DNA from: Sapria himalayana
Taxonomy: Eukaryota > Streptophyta > Magnoliopsida > Malpighiales > Rafflesiaceae
Assembly: GCA_029783825.1 (NCBI GenBank)
Contig: JAREIK010003123.1
Location: 696,052-760,051 of the forward strand
DNA length: 64,000 nucleotides
Direction: 5' to 3'
In this document: in pieces, positions 12,561-24,844 of the stretch
Position numbering within the stretch: position 1 is the first letter of the stretch
Layout of the letters: the number at the start of each line of letters is the position of its first letter
Made by a program: the position numbers and the translations under genes
The notes under the pieces: model-generated
What the model saw: the letters and a program-made list of their open reading frames with translations, nothing else
What the model was told of the DNA's origin: nothing
Databases searched by the model: none

Positions 12561-13684
12561 AATAAAATTATAATTATTACCTAGTCTATGTCATGACTTT
12601 TTGTGATGTATTTTTAAATCATACAATGTTACTTTGTTTTTCAATTATATTTTGTCATTGACATGGTATTTTGTTTAGCTATATGAAACATATCTAGTTG
12701 TTGTCGTGGTATTTTATTATGTTGCAATCGTGTTATGTCATGGTAGTTGTTTGATGTCATGTTATGCTTTGTTGTATTTATGTTTGTTATCATGTTTTAT
12801 TTTACACTCAATCGAAACACACAATGTTAAAAAATAACATATTTGTTGTTGGGTTTGCGTTTGGAGCCGACAATACTATTTTTTTTGTTTATGTTTTTGT
12901 GATTTTGTTTGATTTTGATTTGTATTTAAATTTGAATTTTAAATGAGTATGATTGCTCTCATTTAATGTGGTGTAATTAATATTAAAAATGAAATAATAA
13001 TTTGTTTTAATATATAACTTAATTTAAAAACAAAAAAAATGATATACACTAAGACGCGTAAAAATAAGAAAAAACTTACTTGTACTAGCTTTTGGAGATT
13101 TTAAACTAAAAAGTATGAATGATGCCAAATAAAAGAAATTATACTACAATGTAGTATCTTGCATATCACTTTTGATCAAATATTCACATGTAATTGAACA
13201 GTATTCAAAATTGAAAACTCTAATAAGATATTTAATAATTATTTCATAGTCAAATTCTTATGTGAAAAATAAATTAAAAGTATAATATTATGATATTCTC
13301 ATTATAGAATCATTTGTAAAAAAAATATTAGTCAACACAATAATGATTATTTCAATTATAAGATAAATACACATTATATTTTGACCAAAATGAATCAATC
13401 AAAAAGTTATCTAAAATTTATTTTTTTAGATTAGACAGACAAATAGTTACCTCATTATAGAAAATTCATTAACAAACAAAATTTTATGATGTCAGCAATA
13501 TAGCATTATTGTGAAATCTATATTATTTGTTAAGAATGTTATTTTTTTTCTCAATAATTAAATTTTGAAGTCAATAAAAAATCTCAAAATTAATAATATT
13601 GACAAGACTTTCATCTATACTTATATAATACAATTCACTTTTTCTTGAAAACTTCCATGTTTTCAAAAATTCACTAATGAGGGC
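12561..13684. other. AT-rich stretch without recognisable content
   Basis: A TGT-rich segment (about 12640-12800, many TGTCATG/TTATG words) is followed by very AT-rich sequence. Short open frames exist, but none resembles a protein I recognise. Confidence 0.5.
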
Positions 13685-14600
13685 CTCAATGGCATTCAAG
13701 AACTCAAAAATTTTTTGAGTCAACAGTTTGAGATTAAAGCTATTGGACATCACAACTATTTCTTAGGTCTAGTAATTATTCATTCTAGTGATGGTCTTTA
13801 TGTTATTGAAGCCAAGTTTACTTTTGACCTTTTGTCTCGAGTTGGACTCATTGATAACAAACTTGTTCACACTATAGTTGAGCTTAATTCATATTTGTCA
13901 CCCTTATGAAGGAACCATTATGTCGATAGTTATTGAAACCATACGTCGACACCATACGTCGACACCATACGTCGACACCATGAGCAACTATATGTCGACA
14001 CCATGATCAACTCATTATGTTGTTGTTTTGCCCATTCTTTGATCTTGCTTTTTCTACTTCTCTCAATCTCTTCTTATACTCAGTGTATTCTATGATACTT
14101 ATTTGGAAGGAGTTCCAAAAATTCACAAGTCTACTGCAAGTTATTGTTTTTTTTTTTGGTTTATTTTTAATTTTTTGGCTAAATAAGAAACAAATATTCG
14201 TGACTCATCCATGTAAATGAAGCAGAATATCATTTTCTTATTGATACAACATGTGAGCTCTTTTGACTACCATATATTTATAAGGATTTTCTTGCATCTA
14301 CATCATTTACTACTCCTATTTATTATGACAATCAGATTGTCATTCATATTGCATAAAAATATATATTTTATGAACGGACTAAATATATCGATATTGATTA
14401 TCATTTTAAAAGTTATCTTATTCATGATGATCTCTAGTTTTTCTCCATGTTCTCTAAAAATCAACTTACTCATTTATTCACCAAGATAATCTAGCCTCAC
14501 ATCAATATTATATTTGTGCGGAGTTGTTAATATATATTGGCTTTGGGCCCATCTACTTTACTTGTGCTACAGACATGCCTCTTATATAATGGCATTCATG
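13685..14600 (+). pseudogene. Copia-3: RT end, RNase H and 3' end of a Copia element
   Basis: The plus strand reads GIQELKNFLSQQFEIKAIG, then HNYFLGLVI and LLSRVGLIDNKLV (13690-13909), the palm-to-thumb part of a Copia RT. After a 13 bp tandem expansion it resumes as YMSTP-STHYVVVLPIL (about 13990-14040). It then runs through an RNase H domain across frames: EGVPKIHKSTASYCFF (about 14107), TEAEYHF (about 14216), ERTKYIDIDYHF (about 14373) and DQ/NQLTHLFTK (about 14460). The end (VCGGVVNIYWLW, about 14516) resembles the 3' tail of the polyprotein. Frameshifts and stops make it non-functional. Integrase and the N-terminal RT are absent. Confidence 0.82.
13938..13999 (+). repeat. 13 bp tandem repeat ACCATACGTCGAC inside Copia-3
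   Basis: There are three exact copies (13938-13976), then a longer degenerate copy ending in TATGTCGAC at 13999. The unit matches the native RT coding motif just downstream, ATGTCGACACCATG (codons for M-S-T-P), so the array probably grew by local duplication of that stretch. Confidence 0.85.
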
Positions 14601-15142
14601 ACTTAAGAAATTATTATTAATAGGTAATAAATTCATTTGAAGAATGATATAAAATATGTCAATAAAATTATAATAAAAACATCATTAATTAATATATTAA
14701 TTTTTTATTCATTATGAACTATGTAATTATTGTTAAATATCCAAAAGTTTATAATTAAAAAAAACATTTTAAGTCTCTTTGCTCCAAATAAAAAAGAGTT
14801 GAAATAACAAATTGTCGAGGATATCATGAATTTTTAATTAAACTTAATTTGACAAAAAAAAATTATATGATACGAATGTTTTCTTTAACAATTTTCTCCC
14901 ACTTTGACACACCATTTGTATTATGTATCGAGCATAAAAAAATTCATTTTTAAGAGGATACTAAAATTTATAGAAAATAAAGTAATTTCACAAATATTGA
15001 TAACAATTATCATCATAAATTGGAAAAGACAATCATGAATTTCTCTTTAAAATTTATAGGTGAATGTACCATCGAAATTAAGTAATATTATTTTTTATTA
15101 TCAAACAATTTTAGTTACAGAATTTATTGAATGATTTTTTAA
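14601..15142. other. AT-rich stretch without recognisable content
   Basis: Mostly A/T runs. No frame with family resemblance and no clear repeat was seen. It ends at the target site of the foldback element. Confidence 0.5.
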
Positions 15143-16512
15143 GGGGGAATTATGTTTTGGGGTGCTTCCTCAGAAAAATTTAAGAAATTAAAATTTATCT
15201 TTTTAAATTTGAAAAAAAAATCATCAAAATCTTAAAATACTGAAAATTGGGGCACTCTATTATGTTTATCCTAAACTACCCTCGCACTCACTCATCGGCC
15301 CTCTTCCATCAGCCCTCTCCCATTGGCCCTCACTCTCTTCCATCGAGTTTGATGGAGCTCGACCACGAGCTTCTAGAGCTCGTGGTTGCACTCCTAAAAC
15401 TTGACTGAGAGCTCCGTCGAGCTCATTGAGCTCGACCGAAAACTCCATCGACCTCCTGGAACTTTACCGAGAACTCCATCGACCTTCTGGTGCTCGAACG
15501 ATGAGCTCGACAACAAGCTCGATGGAGCTCTCGATGGAGCTCCTTCGAGTTCCTGTAGCTCGTCGTGTTCTTCTAGAGCTCGATGTCGAGTTCGAGGAGC
15601 GGCGCCGAGCTCCTGGAGCTTGACGCCAAGCTCCAGGAGCTCGACTAGGCTAATCAAAATTCAACACGATACGATTAACTGATATGATTAATCACTAATT
15701 AAATGGGTTTGGGTGAGACCTAAATGAGTTCGGATGATTAACAGGTCGACCCACTTAACACATTTAATAAATGGATCATATTCGGGTGAGACATGCCAAC
15801 TCATTTATAACTCATTTACTCATTAAAATAAATGGGTAAATAGTTAAACGGATGGTTTACCGTGTTAAATGGGTCAAATGTGTGGATAACAGATGAATGC
15901 GTCAAATGGATGGTTTATCATGTTAACTCAACCAACCCATTAAAATTATATATGTTAAATGAGTCATGTCGTGTTACCCGTTTATTAAATGGTTTGTGTT
16001 CGTGTTTTGATTTTTTGCCCGTTTATTAAACATGTCGTATATAGATTTGCATATTTTTCGTCCATCATCCGTTTAACCTGTAAGACATAACCGTTTAACC
16101 CAACCTAACCCGTTTGACACCCCTAAGCTCGACCGAGACCTCCGACGAACTCCAAGAGCTCGATGGAGCTTCACGAAGAGCTCCTAGAACTTGACTGAGA
16201 GCTACATCGAGCTTGTCATCTAGCTCCATCGAGCTCGTCGTCGAGCTCCAAGAGCTCGATGGTACTCTCATTCGAGCTCCTTGAGCGTATTATGAGCTCT
16301 AGGAGCTAAATGAAGCTCATGGTCGAGCTCCATCAAGCACGTTGAAAGAGGGCGAGGGCCGATGGGAGAGGGCGAGGGTAATTTAAAATAAATGTAATAG
16401 AGTACCCCAAATTTCAATATTTTAAATTTTGGTGACTTTTTTTCAAATTTAAAAAATATAAGTTTTAGATTCTTAAATTTTTCCGAGGAAGCACCCCAAA
16501 ACATAAAACCCC
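15143..16512. mobile_element. Mutator-like foldback element with GAGCTC-rich core
   Basis: Left end GGGGGAATTATGTTTTGGGG; right end, inverted, GGGGTTTTATGTTTTGGGG. The arms stay similar for about 250 bp, including the landmarks GGTGCTTCCTC, TTTAAATTTGAAAAAAA, GGGCACTCTATTA / GGGTACTCTATTA and ACCCTCGC. Identical 9 bp, ATTTTTTAA, flank it (15134-15142 and 16513-16521), the size expected of a Mutator-like insertion. The inner parts are GC-rich with dozens of GAGCTC/AGCTCGA words, in sharp contrast to the surroundings. No transposase was seen. A 480 bp hAT-type MITE sits in the middle. Short open frames on both strands at 15.27-15.68 kb are by-products of the palindromic repeat. Confidence 0.82.
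15646..16125. mobile_element. hAT-type MITE (copy f) nested in the foldback element
   Basis: The ends are TAGGCTAATCAAAATTC (diverged) and GTTTGACACCCCTA. A perfect 8 bp duplication AGCTCGAC flanks it (15638-15645 and 16126-16133), as expected of hAT elements. The interior is built of AACCCGTTTAA / AAATGGGT words in both orientations. It has no coding capacity. Confidence 0.85.
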
Positions 16513-16757
16513 ATTTTTTAATTTTTAGTTTATTCCAACTTTTTTGTTAAAATATGTGTTTCATCAAAAGTAAAATTACGGTTATAAAGATTCAAGACAA
16601 ATAACTTCTAGAGCTCTAAATAAAAATAAGTTATCAATCAAATTATAATAATTAATTAGAATGATACTATTCAGAAAAGGGCACCTAGTTGGAACTAAAC
16701 ATAGAATTATAGTTCAATTTGCATAATCATGTCCCTGTGTGTTTATGAAAATTATAA
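16513..16757. other. Short AT-rich spacer
   Basis: It starts with the target duplication of the foldback element. The stretch TTTAATTTTTAGTTTATTCC resembles the landmark of the ~285 bp tandem repeat at 6.6-8.1 kb. Nothing else was seen. Confidence 0.4.
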
Positions 16758-17480
16758 GGGAGAATTATGTTTTGGTATACCCACAACAAAACATTTATAA
16801 AAAATTATAAGTTATAATTATAAATATTATAAAAATAAAAAAAAAATTAACTTGAAAATATCACAAATTGATATTCTAAAAATAATTTAATTAAAAACTA
16901 AATATCAAATACATTAAAATTAATAATCATTATGATTATCAGTTTATATATATATATATATATATATTATTTATTTATTTATTTATAATTTTAACAAAAT
17001 TATATATTTGAAATTTTTATAAATTGAAAAGTTTTTTCTCTTAATTTTCTGGTAGTTCAAATTTAAAATATGATCAATATTATTATAATTATTATTTGTA
17101 ATTGTGCATGATTTATAATTTTTATATATTAAATATTTTAAATTTGATAAGTTTTAAAATTTAGATATTTGTATTTTGATGTACTAAACACAACACAGAT
17201 TAGTTAAAAATGGAAGTTTATTTTTCAAAATTAAAATTAAAATGTAACAAACTCAAAAAATATCAAGTTTGATGCATTGAAATATATAAACCCAATTATA
17301 CCTATGAATATTTAAACGACATTACAATCTCATTTTTTTCTTATTCGAAAATTAGTTTTCCAGTTTTGAAACTACTCTTTCAAATTCAGAAGTTGTTTTT
17401 GGAAGAGAAAAAAACCCATTCTTTTTTTCAAAATAAACATTTTCTAAAAATGGAGTTCACAAGTTTGATCCCAAGAACTG
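16758..17480. mobile_element. Unpaired Mutator-like TIR end and AT-rich interior
   Basis: GGGAGAATTATGTTTTGGTA matches the end of the AATTATGTTTTGGGG family, but I could not find its partner. It is followed by an (AT)n/(TATT)n tract (16945-16985) and by a stretch (about 17215-17480) whose order of words resembles the reverse of 43.43-43.76 kb. It may be the left part of a larger element that also carries the microsatellites that follow. Confidence 0.4.
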
Positions 17481-17509
17481 ATTCAATTTTCTTAGAAAAA
17501 TTAAATATA

Positions 17510-17699
17510 CATAGCCATATATAAGCTTATAACCACACACAAACACACATAGATATATAACCACATATATATAAATCTATAAACATATAAAAATATATTA
17601 TCATCACATGTATGCACATGTGTTTGCATGGACCCTTGTCCACACCCCCATATGTATGTGTATACTCACATATAATTATATATATGTATTATCTACATG

Positions 17700-17731
<32 letters not shown>

Positions 17732-17740
17732 TGAAGGCTC
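17510..17740. repeat. Compound microsatellite (CA, CG, TATA)
   Basis: ACACACAAACACACAT, TATATAACCACATATATA, GTATGTGTATACTC and a run of GCGCGC then (CA)n at 17703-17730. No gene was seen. Confidence 0.85.
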
Positions 17741-17759
17741 GTTGAACTTTATTAGGGAA

Positions 17760-20290
17760 AGACAAGATATGTTGTTCAACCTTCTTGTGAATATATTGGA
17801 TTGATTAGCTAAAGGTAATAGAGATGCAAAGAGACAATCAACTACGAGGTCACCATTTGAGAACTCTAGGTTTGATTTTCATTTCATGGAGTTAAATCTT
17901 GAACAAAAATCATATCACCATCATCTATCACCAATTAAGATGTATCATGATATTTTATTTAATTATTGTACTTGATTTTTATTACAATATATTGTCCGTG
18001 ATGAAATGAGATATAATTTTTTTAATAAGGTGGGATCTTTGCTCATGGATGAGTAATTATTTTAGTCTATAAGTTTATTTGGTATGTGAAATACCAAATA
18101 TTTTAGTGTATCTGAATGTTTTTTGATGATGTGTAAGTATAGAAATACGTGATAATTAGCATGATTTCATGAAATTAGAGTTATGATAAATTATCATGAA
18201 ATCATTTTGTTTTTGGAGGTAATTGATAAATTGATAATAGTTAGTTCTATTGAATACTTTTGGTGTCCATTCTTGATAGAAAATCTATATAATTATATAT
18301 AATAATCATTATATTTCATGACTCTACCACCTCATTAACAAAATCTTTTTACTGTGTAATATTTTTTGTTTAGTTGTGATATTATTTTAGAGTCACAACC
18401 ACACTTATCTTATAACAATTAAATAATTGTGACATAAATTTCATACCATAGTAACCAAGTACTCTACAACTACAACCACATATGCAAGAAGTTATGTCAA
18501 TTTCCTAGTGTCATGACTTTTATCTTTACTAAAGTTTAATATTTATAATTTTATAATCGACCACTTCCTAGTACACCTTTTTGCTATTGAGAGATATAAT
18601 GGGAAATAGTCGAGTCGTGGTCCTTTCCCAAATCATGACTATTTTCCCTCAAGAGAAGATAAAATTGTGGTCATGTTCTAGTATCATGACTTTGATATAT
18701 AGGTTAATTATAAAAGTCACAGTCACTTTCTAGCATCATAATTTTGATAAATATAGAGTTTAGGGAGCATTCCAAAGCTATAGACACATCTCAATACTAT
18801 GACAGAGTTCGAGAGACCATAATCCTAAGTTGTAGAATTATTCCAAAGTCACAACTTTCTTTTTGGAAAATTCTGAATTCGTGAACAAACAAGGGATGCA
18901 TGTCAAATGCTAAATCCTAGAGTTGAGGGGCATGACTTTCAAATCTTTCCCCCACTCTATGGGGTGGAGTTCTAGAATTTTATGAAAATATTATGGGATT
19001 TATGGTTTTGAATCCTAGATTCTCATAAGGGGTATCATTGAGAACATGAGATTTGTAAGATTTCTTATTTTATACCTTATATGAATATCTCCATAATATC
19101 AACCTAAATTGAGGTTGAAAGAGTGTTTATTTTGATTTATGTTATGTATGAATAATATGATGTTCATTTATGATGTTTGATTATGGTGTGGAATGTATAT
19201 TGATGGAATTGATGATTATATACAACTAAAATTAGGGTTTTACTATTTGTTGATTTGTGTGTGTTGTTATGGTCAAAGGTGATAGGTAAATCACAAGGAT
19301 TACTCACACAAATAATAGAAAAGAAGTGACAACCCTTTATACCATGACATGTGAGACAAACATATATGTCAAAACCCAAAATTAAGATATACTAATCATT
19401 ATGACTATGAAACTCATGAAATTGAAAACATAAATACTTTTTCCTGCCAATCCATTATACATATCTTAGAAGAACAAACTTTTTATTAATATGGGTGTTT
19501 TTTATAATGTTCTTCTAAGAGTTTCATATTTATCATGTGAGTTACATCATTACTATGAAGGATAGTGATGGATAATTCATAGGGCATATAAGTGGTTTTA
19601 ACTCATTAAATGGTGATAGTATTTTGAGTTGTTTTTACTCATATGATTCCTACTAATGAGATTTGAGGAAAAGTATATCTTAATTATATAAGTATGATAC
19701 TTATGAAGCTAAAAGTATAAATATTGTTAAGACAACATTAGTTCAAAGTCATTAAGATAAATGAGGTTAGAGAATAAGAACGTATATACAAATTAACTAA
19801 TAAAGGTAGTTGATAAGTTGTCTAAAAGGTATAGACTTTTAAATGACTCTCAAGCATAGATGAATAATTATTCTGATAGTAAAGTAATTGAGGATAGCTA
19901 TTAAGAGACCCTCATTAGGATGGAATCAATGATAAGAACAATCATATATGCCATTAGGACAAAATGACATTCTAACAATAATCTAATCTTCATACTATAT
20001 CCAAACTCAATATGAACTGAACTATATAAACATGCATCATATGAATCAAAATGGACAAACCTTAGTATCTAAAAATCATACTAAGATTCAAATTATCTTT
20101 TCAACTAAAGTAAAATAATCTCATTGTTGATTGTTTGAACTACTAATATAATCCTTATGAAATTGATAGCTAGATGAAAGTCCTTTTTACTATGAGTATG
20201 ACTAATATATTTGTAGATCTTCAATGATGAGAGATTCTCATCAATAAGATTTTTGGATATAATCTAATCAATATCATTATATAGCATAAC
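17760..20290 (-). repeat. Dispersed repeat family, reversed copy
   Basis: The segment 18.4-18.95 kb is rich in GTCATGAC/TCACAACC words. It is followed by TTTTGAATCCTAGATTCTC (about 19010) and by ATATAAGTATGATACTTATGAAG (about 19697). Read in reverse, this order matches 21.06-23.06 kb and 49.3-51.3 kb. I see no coding frame. The length and a CATGAC-rich part shared in style with the LTR at 48.1-48.9 kb suggest LTR-derived DNA, but I cannot prove it. Confidence 0.45.
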
Positions 20291-20299
20291 AAAGTCACA

Positions 20300-20610
20300 A
20301 AATGATGCAAGCAAGAAAAACTATTTGGATTAGGTGACTATGTGTAAAGCTTGGTTTTGAGTAGAAAAATATGAGGCTCATCTATGATAGTCAAAGTGTT
20401 ATTCACTTAGTATAGAATCTATCATTTCATATATGAACAAAGTACATTGATATACAATAACATTTTATTAAAGAATAAGTTGAAAATAACTTCATATGGC
20501 TGAAGAAAGTTAATATGAAAGTAAACTATTCATACTACTTGACAAAGCCAATAGGCATTATGATATTTGAATGGTACATTGGTGAGATCGAATTGATGAA
20601 CTATTCCTCA
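20300..20610 (+). pseudogene. Copia RNase H fragment
   Basis: Shifting plus-strand frames read ARKTIWIR (about 20308), MRLIYDSQSVIHL (about 20370), FHI-TKYIDIQ-HFIKE (about 20430) and WLKKVNMKVNYSYYLTKPIG (about 20500). This is the order of the C-terminal RNase H domain of Copia polyproteins. It has stops and lacks the RT. It lies between two oppositely oriented copies of the dispersed repeat. Confidence 0.72.
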
Positions 20611-21060
20611 AGCAAGACAATATTAGGATTGACTCATACATGATCTAAAATTTCAGAAGATAACTTATTGAGTAGGAATTCACAAGCTAAACAATATGCA
20701 ATGCAACATGCTAAGGTCATGACCTGGTTCTTCTACATTGCCAATGTATCAACCTTCTACTTAACTTGTGATAGTCATGACCGTGTGGCAACTTTGTTAC
20801 AATACCTAATTTTATGGTTAGGTATGTCTCTAATGTTAGTTGGGTGAGGATCTCTTTTGAATATTATTCTACAATGAGTCATACTAGTAATAAAATAAAT
20901 CTTTAGTATTGATATTGATGCCATATAGATTGCACACATGATGTTAGATTAGTCAACTATAATTAAAAATAACTCTAAAAAGCATGATAAACTAGATTTA
21001 AATCATTAATTCTAAATTATAAAGATGATTCATATTTTTTGTGATGGAATTCATAAATTA
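20611..21060. other. Stretch without recognisable content
   Basis: No coherent frame and no RNA gene was seen. It contains GTCATGAC-type words at about 20718 and 20774. Confidence 0.4.
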
Positions 21061-23060
21061 CATTGTCATGATTATGCTCACTAGTAGAGAAAAGGTTGAA
21101 TAATTGTGAAATGACCTATTGCCCTACTAGTATACAAATTGGTTATCAATTATTAAGTCATTTTAAATGATGGCCCCCTCATAATAATTTTTTTGATACT
21201 TTTTCACCAAGATAACACATCATCTCTACTTGGAGGTCATTCACAAATACTCACCTTTTAGGTAACTCATTAAATATTCTTAATGGTTGCTTTTAATATG
21301 CTTTCTTATTCTATGACCTTTAATATCTTTCTCGATAAGAATTGATGTGGTAATAAAAATATTTATACTTTTGATTTTTTTAGTACCATACTTGCATAAT
21401 TAATATATATTTTCTATTGTATTTCTTTGGTGGTAGCCTTATGATCGAATATAACTCATAAGACTATTACCATCATATGAATCACATATGCCTATGCCTA
21501 CCATATGGCTTATTTGTTATCATCCCCCACTATGATAGGTGACTCACATACTAAAAATGAAATTTCTTAGAAGAATATTTTATTTATCACTCAATATCAA
21601 TTGAGGGTCAATTCCTCTATGACATGCAAAATAGAGTGACATATAAAAATATTTGTTCTTTTAGTTTTATAAGTATAATACTCGTAGTGATTAAATATGC
21701 CTCAATTTTTGATTTTGACATATATTTTTAACTCATGTATCTTAGTCAGAAGAGATGTTACTTCCTTTATACCAAAGTATGATTATGTTTCATAAGTATT
21801 TATTACATTTCACCACACTAATTACACACAAACCCCCTAGCAACTAAAAATCTAGTCTCAGTTCTATATAAATACCAAATTATCTCTTACCAAACAATAT
21901 AATAACAAAATATCAAATTAAAGCATCGAATAAAGCATTCATCATAATAAACATATTACATCATCCTTAGATTCTTTTTTTAGCATGAAAATGAGGAGAA
22001 AACATACGAGATAAGTGGAAATTCATATCGTATGAACTTGGGTGCTCAATTTTAACTCTTAGAAAAATCTATGATTCAAAACTAAAATCCCTTAAAACTC
22101 ACTCATTTCCACTTTGATTTATCCCTATGAGGCAATCAGAATGCATCCCTTCCTTCTAGAATTTATGCATGTGTCTTGTATCACCCTTATTACACATGAA
22201 TCACCCCAAAAATGAAGTTGTGGAGCCTATTGGTTCATCATTCTCATGCTTCTCATATATTTTTAAATTAAAAGTTTTTTTTTATTGACTTGAGCATTTG
22301 GTGTTGGTATCTTTAATTGGAAGTCATAACACTAAATAAAAGGCATGACTTTGATCATTCAGTTCTATACCAAAAAGTCATGATACTAGGTAGGAGCCAT
22401 AATTTTGGTATTTTTCTTCTATTTGATAGAAATGACTTGTGCATCTTGCTTCTATGCTCCAAAGTCATGGCATTGAAGAATGGCCACGACTTTGGTTTCT
22501 CACTTGAGCCAAGTATCATGGTGTTTGTGTTGGGCACATCTTGAATTTGGCTTTTTGTAATATTCTATAATTTGGTGAATGAAAAGTCATGGCATATAGA
22601 GGCTGTCACTATTTTTATCGCTAGTAGGGTACTTGGTTGATATGACGTAAAATTAATATTATAGTCATGAAGAATTTTGAGTTAGTTTGACCATGACTCC
22701 AAAAAATCTTCACTGGTAAAATAATATATTACATAGTAAAAGAATTATGTTACTTAAGATGGTAGAGTTGTGACAATTGAAGATTAACATGACTATGTGT
22801 ACATAGTTATGACCAATAAAGTATACCAAAACTATTTTATAATTACTCAAATGTGTAATCAAGTCATAGCTTGTCAAATATTATGACTTGTATTACTTTT
22901 TTGTTCCCATTCTGGTAACCAACTCCACCAAGCTACATATTTCACTCTAAAAACTCTCTATTCCAAAAATATTAGTTAAAATCCTCCAAAACTAAGTTTT
23001 TATAAAATCATTATATATAAACTACTCTTTCATGTAAAACACATCATTAAAATCATAGCA
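21061..23060 (+). repeat. Dispersed repeat family, forward copy
   Basis: Order of landmarks: CACCTTTTAGGTAACTCATT (about 21256), GACCTTTAATATCTT (about 21318), a GTCATGAC-rich part (about 22320-22900), then CAACTCCACCAAGCTACATA (about 22920). The same order appears at 49.61, 49.68, 50.6-51.18 and 51.2 kb. Small open frames at 22.32-22.54 kb on both strands are not supported as genes. Confidence 0.5.
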
Positions 23061-23849
23061 AATGATTAATATTATTCGATATTTAGTATACCAAACAACC
23101 TTATTCTTGAGGCCCCTACTCAAGTTATTATCATAACATAAAATATATTATTAGAACTAAAGTGGTCATACAACATGGAAATATATTGTCACAGCTAGTT
23201 TGATGCCATGAATCAGAATATGTTGTCATGATTCCATATTTACTAAGATACTACATAGTTGAGTTCAATGTTACTTTGACATTGAATGTGTTCTCATGAA
23301 GTCATTTACTTATAGTCATATTTTATATTTAAGTGATTAGTAAATGAAGAAAATAATAAACATTGAACATGATAACAAAATAGAATATGAAAGAGTAAGA
23401 ACACATGTGAGTATGCAAGAATATACAAACATGATGAGAACTTTAGAGAGTGTTATAAATTAACAAACACAATAGGAATAAAACTTAGATTAGTTCCAAG
23501 TGTGATTTATTGTGTGTGCTCTCTCTACCTCCACTCCCCCTCTTATGCATGAATCTATGTCTGTGTGGTGTTTGAGCATGTTCTCTCTCCTATAACTCAC
23601 ACTTAATCCTAATGTATAAAATTGTATCATAGACATAGCCAAAGCATTTATATTCTATATTACATGATCAAAGTCAAACAAGATCTGATGAATCAATGAC
23701 AAGAACCTATGGGGCAATTTTCATGCTGCTCACATTTTGCATTAGAGTTGAACTTGATATTTGAAGGCCTTGCTCCTGAAAAATACAACCATAATCCTAC
23801 CTTTGTATTTAGGATCTGATTCTTGAGAAATATAGCCTTCTGTCCAAAT
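23061..23849. other. Stretch without recognisable content
   Basis: A C/T-rich patch at about 23520-23600 is the only compositional feature. No gene was seen. Confidence 0.45.
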
Positions 23850-24570
23850 CATTTAGAAGATGTGATCGATACCAACTCCATTAACTAGAAAATTAATGCT
23901 AGCTTTAACTTGCCTAAGTCCCCTACCTTCCTAATAAAGAAGGACTCGATAGATATTCACTCCCTTTTTGTATGCCTTGCTCTACTATTAATCATTTTAT
24001 TGATAGTTACCCAAATGGCCCTAATGCCAAAAGCCCATCATCCCCCATATATATATATATATATAACAATACATAATATAATGCAACTCATTGAGAAGAT
24101 GTGTTTGATACCAACTCAACTATCTAAAAAAAAATATTGATAGTTGTAACTTGTTAATGTTCCCACTTGTAAAAAAGGGCTCAACAACTATTATATAACA
24201 ATGACAATACCATTGATATAGTGAACCATTAATAGTTTCAACTTTCATAATTCATTCTCATAAAGAAGGTCTCAACAACTATTAACCCCTATATATAACA
24301 ATGACAATACCATCATATAGTGAAACTCATTTAAAAGATGTGCTTGATATCAACTCAACTAACTAAAAAAAGATTATAGTTGTAACTTTTTTATGTCCCC
24401 CCTATAAAGAAGGGTTTGACAACTATTATACCCTACCCTCACCGCCACCCCAAACATCCGCCCCCCCCTCCGACTCAACTAATTAGAAAAACATTGATAG
24501 TATTAACTTGCTTAAGTTTCCCTTCATAAAGAAGGGTTTGTAGGTTGTTATCACCCACCTCCATGAAAAA
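23850..24570. repeat. Tandem repeat, ~240 bp unit made of ~120 bp halves
   Basis: AGATGTG..TGATACCAACTC recurs at about 23858, 24098 and 24338 (about 240 bp apart). Within units, AAAGAAGG-CTCAACAACTATTA and ATAACAATGACAATACCAT recur about 118 bp apart (for example 24187/24301 and 24200/24301). A last partial half begins at about 24471 after a C-rich insert (24425-24470). No coding potential was seen. Confidence 0.7.
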
Positions 24571-24844
24571 AAAATTTACAATAGTTAGGGTCAAATCTAA
24601 AATATAAACCACAAATGAGAGGGGTTCTTCATACTTGCTCATTAAATAAGGAATGACATGTTCCTAAATTGGATACTATTGGGATTGATTTGGTTAGGAG
24701 CAAGAGTGTGTGAGGCCACTCCCATTTTAATCCTCACTAATTAAATATTACGAGGTGTGCATACATGCCCCCTATGTATTTACTCAAAATTAACTAGAAA
24801 AAGTTTGACTTTGTCAATTAATCATTTGTTAAAAGCATGTTATT
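24571..24844. other. Short stretch without recognisable content
   Basis: It joins the tandem repeat to the LINE homology; its 3' part may still be LINE-derived. No readable domain was found. Confidence 0.4.

Noticed and set aside
13938..13999. Possible CRISPR-like short repeats
   Set aside because: The 13 bp units are directly adjacent with no spacers, in a plant retroelement; this is a simple tandem expansion.
15266..15682. Four overlapping open frames of 60-93 codons with Ser/Leu/Glu-rich products
   Set aside because: They fall in the palindromic GAGCTC core of the foldback element and are open on both strands because the repeat lacks stops.
22317..22544. Opposed open frames of 60-75 codons
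   Set aside because: They lie in the GTCATGAC-rich dispersed repeat, and the corresponding positions in the copy at 50.6 kb do not preserve the frame.
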